Positions 52,404 to 64,000 of a stretch of 64,000 nucleotides of DNA are shown here, piece after piece. Source of the DNA: Rostratula benghalensis (lineage: Eukaryota; Chordata; Aves; Charadriiformes; Rostratulidae); the NCBI GenBank assembly GCA_013399305.1, contig VXAI01000019.1:1083034-1147033 (forward strand). The letters run 5' to 3'. A program made the translations under genes and the position numbers. The notes under the pieces were generated by a model. It saw only the letters and a program-made list of their open reading frames with translations, was not told the origin of the DNA and searched no databases. Position 1 is the first letter of the stretch; every line of letters starts with the position of its first letter.

Positions 52404-55228
52404 TGCATACAAATATGTATGTCCATATACAATTATTGGAGTACACACACACGTATAAACTAGATAAACTTCTTGGTTTTCTCCAATAAACATGCAACTT
52501 TGCATGTGTTAGTAGCAAAAAGGTAAAGCATGAATCGCTGAGTTGACTCAGTTCTTACAGACACTGAAACAAGGCTACGAAAGAATTCTTTGAGGAGCAA
52601 TATCAGGAATTTATCTTTACCTTTCAGTAGAACTGTGAAAGGAGAACCATGAGAAAACAAAACAGAGTTGGCATTCAAATTTGACGTACATTGGTCTGCA
52701 GCAGTATCACACGTAGCCTCTGCAGCAGAGGAAGGTACAAAGTGAAAAAAGGGCAGTCATGAAGGTTCATGCTTAAAGCTTCTTTTATGAAGAATTCTTC
52801 TTCTATGAACATTGCTCCAACTAAGACCCGTTACATGATGCATATGTTTTTTAGCATCTGTGGCAAAAGGTGGGCAAAATGTCACTAACTTGCTATTAAT
52901 TTTTTCATCTGTGTTATTCACAGTTGCTCAGCCTTAGGATAATTTTCGGTTTTGTGCCTTAGACATTAATAACTCAAAATGGTATTAAGTTACTGAAATA
53001 TTCACTGCAATATTAATAGTTGATAAAAAAACACAAAAATCATCTTACATAAAACTTATGCTGGACATAAATTGGAATTTTAGTGAACTAAATTCAAATC
53101 AAGAAATATACAAATTCATCACAGATAAAATTCAAACTAAAGCAGAGACCACAGGCTAGTGTTACGAAACCTAAATTTAAGAACTGAATATAAAAAATAC
53201 TTTGTTGGGGCTTTTCCTCTACCCTCTTTATTTCTGGACTCCCTCCACTTCACTTTTTTAAATCATTCTTAATTTTATTGTGACTTTGTCAGCTAGGGAG
53301 AAATAAGTCTTCAGCAAAAGCTGTTGAAGGTACACAAGATGAGAAGGGGTATTGCATTTTAGAAGTGAAACAGCATATACTATGTGTTAGCAAGGAATGT
53401 TGCCCAATGATCAAGGCCCCAAACTCAGACGCAAGAAATCCAGAGACTGATTAATGTATTTCAAAACATCTATTTCCAACATAAGGCTTATCTATAGCAA
53501 GAGTAACATTATTAACAGAAATATCAGTGGGGAAGATACCATGGTGATGTGGGCTTGAGCTGTCTTGCTGGCCAAAAAAAGTCAGAGAGCATGTTGTGCC
53601 ATATTTGGGCTGTCATTGTGTTCTGAATTACATACCACTTTTACTACTACTGCTACCTGTAAAAGGTATGACATAACTGTCTGCTTGCCAGACCTACCCC
53701 CAAACTTCATCATTTGCTTTTTCTTAATCTCAGTTCACAAGCAAAAATAATACTCTTCCTGGATTAGCAGAGGTATGGTGAAGATGAATAACACAAACTG
53801 AATAAATCAATAGAAGTGCTGAGGATGGAAGAGGGACGGGGTAGATGAAAGAAGAAAAGACAGGTTGTATAACGGAATACATGAATACAGGTAAACATAA
53901 ACACTTTTCAAATTCTTACAGCCACAAGGATTTTCCATTTTTCAAGTGTGTTAGTGGTTATAAAACATGTATGAAACACAATAAAACTGATCTGTCTTAC
54001 TTAAAAGCTGCATTAAAATGTCAGCCTTGCTTTCTCAAGGGATCAACATTGTTATGCTATTTTCTCTTTCCAATTAATCTCAATCTAATAATACTTAATA
54101 AAAAACAGTGTCATGCTTAATGTTTAATTCATTAACATAATCCTAGAAACTTGATTTGCTGGTGGTTTGTGGAGATTTTTTTAATGTTTTCTTCTCCTTA
54201 GTAGCGTAACTTTATCCTGGTATATAAAGATCAGACTGCTTCCCAGACAGGAACATTGTAAAAAAGCATTGGAATGTTCATAATGGCAATTCTTGATATA
54301 AATATCCATAATTAGATTTCCCACACAAAACTTATTCAAAAAGTTTATTCAGTAATGTACAAATCCTCCCACTCACTGCAAATTCAAAGCAGTATTTGAT
54401 GGATCTAATCAATATAAATCATAGTTCTACACCACTTTTTATGTTTCCTCAATCCTGGTGATTATTAGCCATTCCCACTGTCACACATGAGTTTGAGCAA
54501 TTGAGAATAAACACCATAAGAACAAAACTGCATGAGCTATCTCCTAAAGATAGTGGTGGTTGTCACAGGTGTCCAAACATTCCAGCCATGCTATTCCCAA
54601 AACAAACTAACCAGATTCAAAAAGAAATGCTAGCAAGCTATTCAAAAAGACTTTAATTGTGTATGTTTATTTAAGATTTTTGTGATTTCTGTGAGAAATA
54701 ATTTCAAATAATGTTTTACACCTCTTAAAGATACCTGGCAAAACACTGCCTTGATACAGCTCAGTTGTTACATATAATTTACTACTTCAGCTCCCAGGTG
54801 GTGAGACTGTTTTGTTTTGCAGCTTTCATAAAGCAACATCTCATAAAAATCTGAACTGGTAGTTAAAAAGCTGTTTGTATATTTAAGAACCCTTGAATTT
54901 ATCCTATGACTCTATAAAAATGTTAATCAACAGGACTTCAACTTTTCCTGAATATATGCTATGCTTTACAGATAAAAGGAACAGGACTACCCTTTTTATG
55001 TTTAATGCTTTTATGTCAACTTCATGGCCAGGTGATGTTTGTTTCTACACGTCGGGCACTGCCTGACAGCAGACAGGCTGCACACAGATGTATGGTGTTG
55101 GAAACAGGGGCAGACAACGGTCAGGACAGGAAATTTTAAAGCTTCTGACTGAAAAAATACAGCAGGCCAAGCCAGTTGGTTGTACGTAACTCCAGGTTGG
55201 TTTGTGCTGCCAGCCTAGAAAGAAGCAT

Positions 55229-55711
55229 TCAGTTCAAGAAAGACAGGGAACTGCTGGAGAGGGTACAGCAAAGGGCAACAAAGATAATTAGGGGAAAAGA
55301 ACATGTCTCATACAAGGCTAAACTGAGGGACTTGGGCTTTTTTAGTCTGGAGAAGAGCAGACTGCGGGGGGAACTTATCAATATTTACATATACTTAAAG
55401 GGTGGTTGTCAAGAGGATGGGGCCAGTCTTTTTCAGTGGTGCCCAGTGACAGGACGAGAGATAATAGAAACAAATTTGAACATAAAAAGTTCTATCTAAA
55501 CAGGAGGAGAAAACTCTTTACTTTGAGGGTGGCAGAGCCCTGGTAAAGGCTGCCCAGAGAGGTGGTGGAGTCTTCATCTCTGGAGACATTCAAAACTCAC
55601 CTGAACATGGACACGTTCTTGTGAAACACGTTCTGGGTGAACACTTGCTTTGGCAGGGGGGTTGGACTAGAACCAGAGGTCCCTTCCAACCCTGTGTCAT
55701 TCTGTGATTCG
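55229..55711 (+). mobile_element. CR1 LINE, 3' part with end of ORF2
   Basis: From about 55229 the plus frame reads CR1 ORF2 words: FKKDRELLERVQQRATKIIR, then LRDLGFFSLEKSRLRGELI and YLKGG. The 3' UTR follows, with 'GCCCAGAGAGGTGGTGGAGT', 'CTCTGGAGACATTCAAAACT', 'GGCAGGGGGGTTGGACTAGA' and 'CCCTTCCAACCCTGTG', and a TCATTCTGTGATTC tail. The element is 5'-truncated, as usual. The frame closes at 55497-55499 after drifting from the family, so it is not functional. Its 3' end is of a different subfamily from the copies at 2258 and 61565. Sequence upstream (55150-55228) is not recognisably CR1. Confidence 0.95.
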
Positions 55712-58700
55712 TTCACAGGGGCTGGACTAGCATAAAGACGTGCCCTGAGATTAGGATACCAGCTACTTTCTCATTTACAGAGTTGCAACAGCATAAAAAA
55801 TGAAGTGCCTAAAAAGGGGGGGGAAATTCAGCTGGTAATGGCAGTTCTCATTAAAAGCTGTTACATAGTTTTCAGACTACTTTTACAGTTTCTGTTGGCA
55901 AAACAAATGTAGTGACATAAAGTGTCTCTTGTATTATAACTTCCCCCTTTTAACATAGGATACTGACAACCCTTAAACAATTCAGAACAAACACACTAAT
56001 TCTTATTAAAAGTCAATGCACACGTTGTTTGCAGCTCGCTGCAGCACAGCAGAATATTATGTGTACTACTCACTCAGGTTTTGAGGTCCAACCTTTGCTA
56101 ATCCCTGTGAAGCTGCGGTGATCAATTCCAAAGTACACTTCTGAACTACAAGAAAATTAGCTCTCTGGGACATTCTCTACCAAAATTAAGCACTAGTGAA
56201 TACGAAGACATGTTTTTCCTTTCAGTAGCGCAAAAGGGTTGCCTAACTCAGTGCTACCAACAGTTACTACAATGCACAACACAATTTTGCATTCATTCTC
56301 TTTGAGAAAAGAGAAGATACAAAAAATGCTGTAATTTCAGTCTATAAAAGGAAATGCTACTGTGTGCTTCGTGCTGTAGAAGAGTGCAGTTGCCCATCAA
56401 TACAAAAGGTAGTGGATCTGAACGGGTGGATGGTTGTTCTAGACAGCTCCTGGGCTGGGAGGAATAGTTTTGTCACTGTGTTTAAGGTGGGAGAGGAGGA
56501 AAAGGGAGACACAAAATTTATGTCTGCTGGGCAGCCAGGGCACAAAAAGGTACGAAGCTGACTAACAAAAATCAGATTCCCATACACAGGCAAAAAAAAT
56601 GTTATTTTATTCATAGAAAAGTCAAGAGTTAGCATTTGTCAAAGAAGAATTATATTTAAAAGTAGTGCAAGTACTTAAATAGACCATGATATTATACCTG
56701 CTGTTAATTAACCATATTAAAAAAATTCAGGGGCCAAACATATTTCTAATAATTAGAAGAGTGAATGGCTTATGAAATTCACAAATTAAAATATTTAAAA
56801 CGACCACTGTCCACCTTCTCTTTGTACATCATACTATGGATTGTCAAAATAAGTATCACACTCTCATGGTCGAGCAGTAGGTACCAGCTAGTCACCCTGC
56901 TTCACCCTCCCTTTCTCTTCTCTAACCACTAAGGAAAAACTCACCTGATGCTGGACCCTAAGTCCATCTTCCTTACAGTTTTTATAAAGCAGACTTTCAT
57001 CAAAGCAAGGACTCAGGTCATTCGTTTGACCCAAACCTGTCACCAATGCTATACTTGGGCTTTTGCTGAAATGAGAAGCTGCTAAGCCTTGGGTAAGAAT
57101 CCTGAAAATATTCTCACTCTTTCCTCCAGTGGCTGGAAAAAAACAACTTTTCTGTCTCTGGCCTGCAATCAGCGAAGCTTCTTCCTCCCTACTTTGCTGA
57201 AGCTGAGCACGGCTTCCTATGTAATCATACAGAGCACATATGTTACAGGACAGTAGTATTGGCAATGGAAAAACCAGAGTCCCTTCCATCCCACCATACA
57301 TCCTTCCCCAAGGGGCTGTCCTAAGAAATTATGAAATCACTTGAAACAAAATCTAATCCACAAAAGTGAAATTCTCCATCCAAACTCAAAAAAAAGAGCG
57401 TCAGAAATCCATGCTCTCATTTCCTTATCTCCCTTATTTCCATTTCAGAGTCTGTCCCTGTCTTCACTTTAGTTCTACGTAGCTTATAAAGCAAATATAT
57501 TTGAAAGCAAAACACCTGAATGTATAGGTATCACCCACGACAGCAAGTGAAATAGATCCTTTCCGACTGGAACCCGTATTTACCTGCCCTTGTCACACTC
57601 CACACAGTAGCAGCACCATCAGTAACTGCAGGCAGATTTCTCCACCCTTTACCCAAAGCCAGCACACTTTTTTCAGGTTACAATTTGATAGTTTGTTGTT
57701 TGTATTTTTAATAAACATAAATCTGGCTTTAAAAATTACTTCACCTAAAACTTTTGAATTAGTGAGCAGCTTTCTAAACAGGTATTTTAAAAGAAGACCG
57801 TACACCGTGTGCCGATCAGAAGCCTACATAGAGAGTTATTACAGACCTCTTTTCAGGCTTTTAGGAAAAACCCTACATTCTGCACAACAGCATATTCAGG
57901 AAAATTATTTTATCAAAATTATCCACTAATGCACAGAAACTTGACAATTTGTTTCAACTCTGTATACACAACAGCAAAATGGCTGTTAAGATTACTGATC
58001 TTAAACTCTATTTCTCTTACTACTACTTAAAACAAGTTCATGTCAATAAGAGAAAATGTTTCTTACCATTGATGCTGGATAACAAACATTTGTAGTACTG
58101 TTCATCACATTTTTGGAAACAACTTATTTTTGCAAAAACTATCTTTATTTGGTAAAAAGAATGAAAAACTTTGCATGAGACAAAAAGATTATTTTAATGG
58201 CACAAATTTAGTAATAATGGCACAGCTTATTTTACTTTGGGTCTAAAATAAGGTGTTTAGTCCCCACGCCTCACTGCCAAGAACACAAACATTCTCAGAC
58301 TGAAAGAATTGTAACCTTATAATTTTCTAATGCACACACAATTATCCATGCTTTCAGTTAGGAAAAGTTAAATAACTAGTAGCTTTTAAAATTATTTTTA
58401 ATTACTTAAAAAACACCCAATGATAAAAACTTCTAAATCAAGGTCTGTCATACTTCTTCAGTCTTTTATACAAGAGATCAGATAACATGATCAAATGGAT
58501 CCCTAGTGATATAGTTTACTACTCCAAGACAAACACCACTATAAAATTTATTAATGGTCCTGATATGACTTGAATTTTTACACAGCAGTGCAAAATCTCC
58601 CAAATCCAGGAGACCTCAAAACTCACAAAAGTAATGCAACCTTCCTTTAGGAAAAACCAAAATAAATTAAATACCATGAAATTCCTAACCCACTATTTCT

Positions 58701-59218
58701 GGAATGCAAATAAACATCTTCTCAGAAGCTAGAGATATCACCCACGCAGGTAAGCCAGAAAAATACCATAAGTATGCAAAACACTGTTCATCAATAGGGT
58801 GGGGTGGGTTTTTTTATCATTGCAAAGTACACGGCTGTTTATACTACAATCAATATTCATCATTATTACAAAACTTTCACACAATTATTTTTTTTTTTTA
58901 GAAATTTTGTCACTGAAATGAGCCAGTGCACTGAAAGTATTCAACGTGCATCTGGCTCCGTATTATGTATTAAAAAAATAAAACAAACAATACAAAAAAA
59001 ACCAAACAACAATAACAAAAAAACCAGACCAACAAACAAAAAAACTCAAAAAATCCCCCAAAATATCAATGTGATATCCTTGCAAAGCTAGGTGAATAAA
59101 CCATATGACCTCATTTGAGCTAACTCCATTTGGGAAGGTGAGTATTTATCCCCCAGACTCTATGAATGGTTTATTTTTTTCTGAGCTGTACCACACGGAA
59201 GCAGGCTCCATCACCACA
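55712..59218. other. Unique DNA, no supported gene
   Basis: About 3.5 kb. A minus-strand frame of 137 codons (56888-57301) and frames near 56357-56635 show no domain I recognise. An A/C-rich low-complexity patch lies at 58970-59060. No RNA gene or known repeat was seen. Confidence 0.5.
58970..59060 (+). repeat. A-rich (A/C) low-complexity tract
   Basis: Runs of A broken by C, AAC and CAA, for example ACCAAACAACAATAACAAAA. The overlapping frame codes only Lys/Asn/Thr/Gln and is not a gene. Confidence 0.8.
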
Positions 59219-60231
59219 ACCAAGGTCTAATACAATCACCACAACTCACAAGGGAGCACTATTTGTCTGTAAAGGTGCTGCAAGGGGGCACACCTTAGAA
59301 AAGTATACCTGAAAGAAGATCACTTACCTCTGTGAGCTACTTCTCTCTCCCCTAAAAGGCACAGAAGCCAGGGAAGTCCGGTCTAAAGAACAATGTGACC
59401 CTAGTTACTGCACACTGCTTTGTAATTGCTCTTTTGCTCACTCTGATTATAAGAAACAAGACAACAAAGAACCTAAAACCTGCCACTTACTGAGTCTTGG
59501 ACTCAGATGCTGCCCTGATGCCCCTTTCCACCTATGCACTAAAGCACTACCAGCTCCATCACCACCAGCAGACTGGGGAGGAAGCATAGCAATCGGGAAA
59601 AATAAAGAAGGAATTACAGGAGTACAAACAGGCTAGGAGAGCAGCTGCCTCATTTGCCCTGGAAGCCACTTTGCAGCCCTGGTAGCCACTTTGGTAGCCC
59701 CTCACCAGGCCACACATTGGCTTGGTAGAAGTGTAGCATCCCCAACTTCCCTGTCTCACCATCCTGCCATAGAATGGCTTCATCATGGTCCTCGGAGAGC
59801 CAGGGAGGGCAGCCAGAGCAGCAGGAGGGGTTTTAGTGAAGGAGACAGGGGAGAGGAGGGCTGGCTGTGGCAGTTGCACCCCAGCCTGGAGGGAGCATGG
59901 AACCCCTAGCCTGATAGAACCTTCTAGTACCAGAGAAGTAGAAGGCCCTAAGGAACGGACAGGGAGCTGGCCTGCTTGCTGTGGCAAGAGATGTCTGGGT
60001 CTCTCTGGGGATGGAGAGAAAGGTCTTTTTTCAGGAACTACGAAGGGACTGAAGGAATTTTGCATTGACGAGTGCTGGGGTGACTGAGAGGGAGCCCACA
60101 GAAAAGGACTCACCCCTGCAAGGACACAGCGAGCAAAGGAAAATGGGTTTGCAAACTCGTTTATTTTTATCCCATCTTACCCAGCAGATCTGAGGTTTTC
60201 CTATTTTACAGGTCACCAAGGTCTAATACAA
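59219..60231. repeat. 17-bp direct repeats bracketing a GC-richer 979-bp island
   Basis: ACCAAGGTCTAATACAA occurs exactly at 59219-59235 and again at 60215-60231. A chance match of 17 bases within a kilobase is very unlikely, so the repeats probably mark a duplication or an insertion with a target-site duplication. The 979 bases between them are clearly richer in G and C than the surroundings, mainly at about 59500-60180. They carry a 184-codon minus-strand frame (59559-60113) rich in Pro, Ser and Leu with no known domain. The left copy is itself part of a local repeat (ATCACCACAAC at 59210 and 59235). No poly-A tail, CR1 or LTR signature was recognised inside. Confidence 0.6.
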
Positions 60232-61564
60232 ATCGGGTTTAAAGATTATAAAAGCTTTGGTGTTTTGGAAAGGGGTAGGGCTTGGTTATTGTGCCTGTGA
60301 GATGATCTCAAGCCCTACTTCCTATATCAGTTTACTTAGCAAAATGGATTTGGGCAGAAAATCGATAAAGCAGCATCAACTTTCAAAATTACTCAGTCTG
60401 ATCTGAAAAGCCTCAGACTCCCAAAACAGACAAACCCCAAAACATTATGTACAATGTATTGTTCTAGGGAATCAAAACAAGCATAGAAAAAAGAAAATCA
60501 ATAGTCTTTCAGCCACGTGTAATTTCACAGTATCAAATATGTGCAAATATTTGTGGCAAACACTACTGTTTTCATAGCAGATGGGTCAGTTGAAAGTGTT
60601 TGGAGCTAGTGGATTAGAAAGTTCGCTGTTTATTGCTATAGGCTGTTGCTTTACTTTACAGAGAGTACCCAGCATGAATACAAACTCGGTTGGAATAAAA
60701 GAGTATGAGCTTTTTTTCTCCCTAGTCCTGCACTCCCCGAGTAACATCAAGTTGTGGGGATAAATCCATCTTCTGGAGCTGGAAGGGGAAGAAGTGAAGG
60801 GAGAAGACTCGTTTTTCGCTGCTGGGCAGCACCTTGACTTATCTCCAGCTTTGGAGGAATCAAGAGAAAATTTGCTACATATACATAGGGCAGAGCTGCA
60901 GCAGGGAATCTCCTTGCTCTCTCTGGTGAATGGACAAAGGTACAAGGCCAGGCATGTAGCCCTGATACGTGTCATAAAGCCACCAGATCACTATCTTTGG
61001 ATATTCTTCCTTCTTTAATGAAGGTGAACAGAAATCATTGTGATCTGGACTTTAGAACCATGGACTAACCATATGACCCCATACGTTGTAGTAATCCTTC
61101 AAATTTTGTACAACAGTCAGGGTGAAACTGAAATGCAGTTTAATGTAACTCTGTGTTTCTTAAAATATTAAACTTAGTTCATCATTATCAATTCTTACTT
61201 TCAAAGCAATCAGTAATATAAAGTACAGATTAAATTAGAAATCCTTAACTATTCTGTTTTCTATTTCTTTCATAGAAACCATTTCAATACTATAGCATTA
61301 GCATTCCCAGCAATTAGGAAGCATCACAAATTTCCCTGCTTGTTTGGAGTGAAAGTGATTTTCTTTTTTGTGGAGTGGAGGAGAGAAGAAAATGAATGTA
61401 AAATGAAATGTTAGAAAAATACATTGGAGAAGAAAGCACCTTGCCATACATAATTGTCTTTTTAGGGAAAGGATAAAAGAAAAAATAAGCAAACCACAGA
61501 GTCATATAATTGAATGCACGCTGCAAAGCCTTCAGACTGCCCAGTGAGTCAGATAAACGATTAA
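60232..61564. other. Unique DNA, no supported gene
   Basis: About 1.3 kb. The part at 60570-61020 is less AT-rich and open over 129 codons on the minus strand, but no domain, splice-bounded exon or known LTR was recognised. The remainder is AT-rich. Confidence 0.45.
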
Positions 61565-62142
61565 GTGGGATGAGAAGTGTGACCAGGAGGTTGAAGGAGG
61601 TGATTCTACCCCTCTGCTCTCCTCTAGTGATACCCCATCTGCAGTACTGCATCCAGCTCTGGGGCATTCAACATAAGGAGGACATGGACCTGTTGGAGCA
61701 ATTCTGAAGGAGGGCCACAAATATGACCGGAGGGCTGGAGCACCTCTCCTGTGAAGACAGGCTGACAGAGTTGGGGTTTTTCAGCCTGGAGAAGAGAAGG
61801 CTCCAGGGATACCTTGTAGTGGCCTGCCAGTACTTAAGGGGGGGTCTACAGGAAAGATAGGAAGGGACCCCTTACCAGGGAGTGTAGTGATAGGACAAGG
61901 GGTAATGGTTTTAAACTGTAAGAGGGGAGATTTAGATTATATTAGGAAGAAATTCTTTACTGTGAGGGTGGTGAGGCCCTGGAACAAGTTGCCCAAAGAA
62001 GCTGTGGCCCATCCCTGTAGGTGTTCAAGGCCAGGCTGGATGGGGCTTTCAGCAACCTGATCCAGTGGGAGGTGTCCCTGACCACAGAACTAGATAATCT
62101 TTAATGTCCCTGCTAATTCAGCCGTTCTACAATTCTATGAAT
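61565..62142 (+). mobile_element. CR1 LINE, 3' part with end of ORF2 and 3' UTR
   Basis: Starts inside the end of CR1 ORF2: the plus frame reads MRSVTRRLKEVILPL, then PHLQYCIQLWG and HKEDMDLLEQF before a stop. The nucleotide order continues with 'GGGCTGGAGCACCTCTCCTG', 'TTCAGCCTGGAGAAGAGAAG', 'TAGTGATAGGACAAGGGGTA', 'GAAATTCTTTACTGTGAGGG', 'GTTCAAGGCCAGGCTGGATG' and 'GCAACCTGATCCAGTGGGAG', and ends CAATTCTATGAAT. Stops and small indels break the frame, so it is dead. It is 5'-truncated and plus-strand. It is the longest continuous CR1 copy in the window and still close to the family sequence. Confidence 0.96.
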
Positions 62143-64000
62143 ATGCTGCCTGATAACAATCTCCACTCTAGTGGTTTCTTCCTTCATAAAGCTACATTAA
62201 GGAGCAGCTGAGCTTTCTGACAACTTATATGAGAAGTACTGGTGTCTCTGTAGGTGACTGTAAAACACCAAGGAGAGCAAGATGAGCCTTTGGAGAATGG
62301 TTCTAGAGTCCTCATCATTATAAAGATCTCAACATTTTGTTCAAGTTCCGCTAATTCTGAGTGTATCCTTTACTCCTTCTAGCATGCCTGAAAGGAGATG
62401 GGGATGAGAGAAAACCACCAGAGAAAGGCCAGAAAAAAAATTTTTTTAGAGGCTATAGATCTGTTAACAAAGACTGAACAGTATTTTCAAATGGACCATA
62501 GAAAAGCAATAAAGAAAAAGACAATTCTTTAAAGGAAAAGATACTTCATGGATGAGATTACTTTTATAATGAGAAAGGCAGCAAAGCCACATTATTAACA
62601 TTCTGAAACAAAAAGCAAATTGGCAGTAGAGTAGCCCCACAAGAGAGTATGGCCTGTGGAACTGCCAATATACTTAAAGTCTGAGAAGAGCTGAGAGAGG
62701 CAAGCAAAGTAAAATTACGTTTCCTGAAACGATGGGACAGGGCAAGATAATTATACTCAGTGAGAGAAAGACCACCTTTAAATGAAAGCAAAAATAATTC
62801 AAAGGGAAAATCTTGTCAAGAAATGGTTTCTTTATATATGACAAAAATAACTTGAAATTTGTCAATGGGAATACAAATGGAAGGAGCAGCCTCAACATCC
62901 TTCATCACAAAGCAGTGTTAGCTTGTGCAAACATCAGTTAATCCAATGTACACAAGAGGCACACATCTGGCCTGATTTAATACTCTTATTATTAACAGAA
63001 AGAACAGTCAGTGATTGATAGTTAGATAGCACATTTCCATCTGATATTTTAGAGGCTTTTACATGTAATCAAGTGTCATATAGTAGCTGATCCTGTGTTG
63101 TCTGGTTAAATATACTAGAGTTCATTCAAATAAAGGCCTCGACAAACCTGAACCACAGTAGAAATGAGACAAGTCTCAAATATTTCTATTTTGTTAACTG
63201 AGTTAATTCCAGGCTTGCAGCCATTTCAGAATTCTGGCTTTTTCAAAACATGAAGCATCAAGGTTTAAAGGCATAAAATTCAGGTTTGGGAAACATCTAG
63301 AGGAACCATTATCTAAGATGTAAGAAAAGCTTGAGAAAGCAGCATGTAATTACTAAGCATTAGTATCAGTGATTAGAATCAAAAAGACAGAAACAATGAA
63401 CCTCTAACTGCAGACTAGGACTTCGCAGGATTCATGGATTTAATGATTTACCTAAGCAGTAGCTTTTACCTTTAAACTAAAAAACAAGTCAGAGTTATTT
63501 AGTGCCTTCAAGTTCCGCAACGATTAGGCCTATTCACTAAAACTAGAAACTAATTTCACCTTAAATACTGGAACTACTGTGAATACTTTCCGTAAGGTTA
63601 CTGCTTAATACTTAATTATAAGTGTGCAAGATATAAATTTCTATTACCCTCAGTAGCTTCAGACGAACTATATTATTTATTATTCATCAAAGATAGTGTG
63701 AAAACTGTTGCATAAACAAGGTGATGACATGAAACCTTTCATGCTATTCCATACAGTTGCATAGGGTCTAAACAATCAAAAAAAAAAAAAAAAAATAAGA
63801 ACAGTTAATAAAGGAATCAATGAAAGGAATGAGAAAGTGAAAACATTCTAACCAAAAAAGAGCAGTCCCAAGAAAAACCTCAACCTCTACAGGTTCCAAA
63901 TATGGACAAATAAGACTTAATTCCAGCTGTAAATGAAATTTGCATGTTTATTAAATTATTGTGAAGCCGATTTCCTCTTTCTTTTATTAGTAAAATATTA
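62143..64000. other. Unique AT-rich DNA, no gene seen
   Basis: About 1.9 kb to the window end. Overlapping minus-strand frames of 74-75 codons at 62564-62898 show no domain. An A18 run lies at 63778-63795. No repeat family or RNA gene was recognised. Confidence 0.5.
63778..63795 (+). repeat. Poly-A run, 18 bases
   Basis: Eighteen A after ACAATC. A simple homopolymer with no associated retrocopy recognised. Confidence 0.85.

Larger units (their letters stand above)
49703..55228. other. Unique AT-rich DNA, no supported gene
   Basis: About 5.5 kb. It contains TG/TA-rich sequence at 51846-51885 and a (TA)n tract at 52390-52403. A plus-strand frame of 176 codons at 51437-51967 is long for such AT-rich DNA but has no domain, is rich in Ser, Asn, His and Lys, and runs through the TG/TA-rich part. 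I treat it as chance. No RNA gene was seen. Confidence 0.5.

Noticed and set aside
56888..57301. Minus-strand frame of 137 codons
   Set aside because: No recognisable domain and no splice or transcript context. Compatible with chance.
59559..60113. 184-codon minus-strand frame, the longest without N
   Set aside because: It lies in a GC-richer island where stops are rarer. The product is Pro/Ser/Leu-rich with no domain, and the opposite strand is also open over much of it.
1..64000. Search for CRISPR-like arrays, satellite arrays, tRNA or rRNA genes and mitochondrial insertions
   Set aside because: Reading the sequence gave no regularly spaced repeats, no cloverleaf with a recognisable A and B box, and no familiar rRNA or mitochondrial words. 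A covariance-model or database search was not possible here.

Overview
The window looks like a 64-kb piece of a bird nuclear genome, either a gene desert or the inside of a very long intron. The bird assignment rests on the interspersed repeats. There are seven well-supported fragments of CR1 LINEs, the dominant retrotransposon of bird genomes. Three reach the diagnostic CR1 3' end, a short TTCTATGA-type or TCTGTGATT-type tail: 2258-2801, 55229-55711 and 61565-62142. Three minus-strand copies begin at or close to the same end: 12381, 14464 and 49612. There are also two insertions whose ends and internal words match avian endogenous-retrovirus LTRs of the ERVL type (1332-1645 and 19903-20621). 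Each starts with TG, ends with CA and is bracketed by a perfect 5-bp target-site duplication. The background is AT-rich, with many A/T homopolymers and few CpG sites.

I found no protein-coding gene, tRNA, rRNA or other RNA gene that I can support. The open frames are mostly short, lack recognisable domains and fit chance expectation. The exceptions are decayed CR1 reverse-transcriptase pieces.

Layout. 1-1326 is unique AT-rich DNA with one G-rich cluster. 1332-1645 is a short solo LTR. 2258-2801 is a CR1 with an internal deletion. 2802-12380 is unique DNA holding a 27-base poly-G run and an (ATT)n tract. 12381-12604 and 14464-14515 are CR1 3' ends on the minus strand. 14516-19897 is unique. 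19903-20621 is a second solo LTR with a 250-base assembly gap inside it. 20627-34323 is mostly unique, with an inverted repeat near 22.5 kb, an old CR1 scrap near 23.7 kb, a possible conserved or exon-like stretch at 27.36-27.9 kb and a 20-bp tandem duplication at 29.6 kb. 34324-34795 holds two CR1 pieces in opposite orientation. 34796-49611 is unique, with an 83-base gap at 48.1 kb. 49612-49702 is a CR1 end, 55229-55711 a CR1, 59236-60214 a GC-richer island between 17-bp direct repeats, and 61565-62142 a CR1. The rest is unique.

There is no operon-like or pathway structure. The history that can be read is successive retrotransposon insertion and decay in otherwise non-coding DNA. The items most worth a second look are the 17-bp-flanked island near 59.2-60.2 kb, the exon-like segment at 27.4 kb, the palindromic element at 22.45 kb, the poly-G tract and the inverted CR1 pair. 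I see no convincing evidence for a new biological system.
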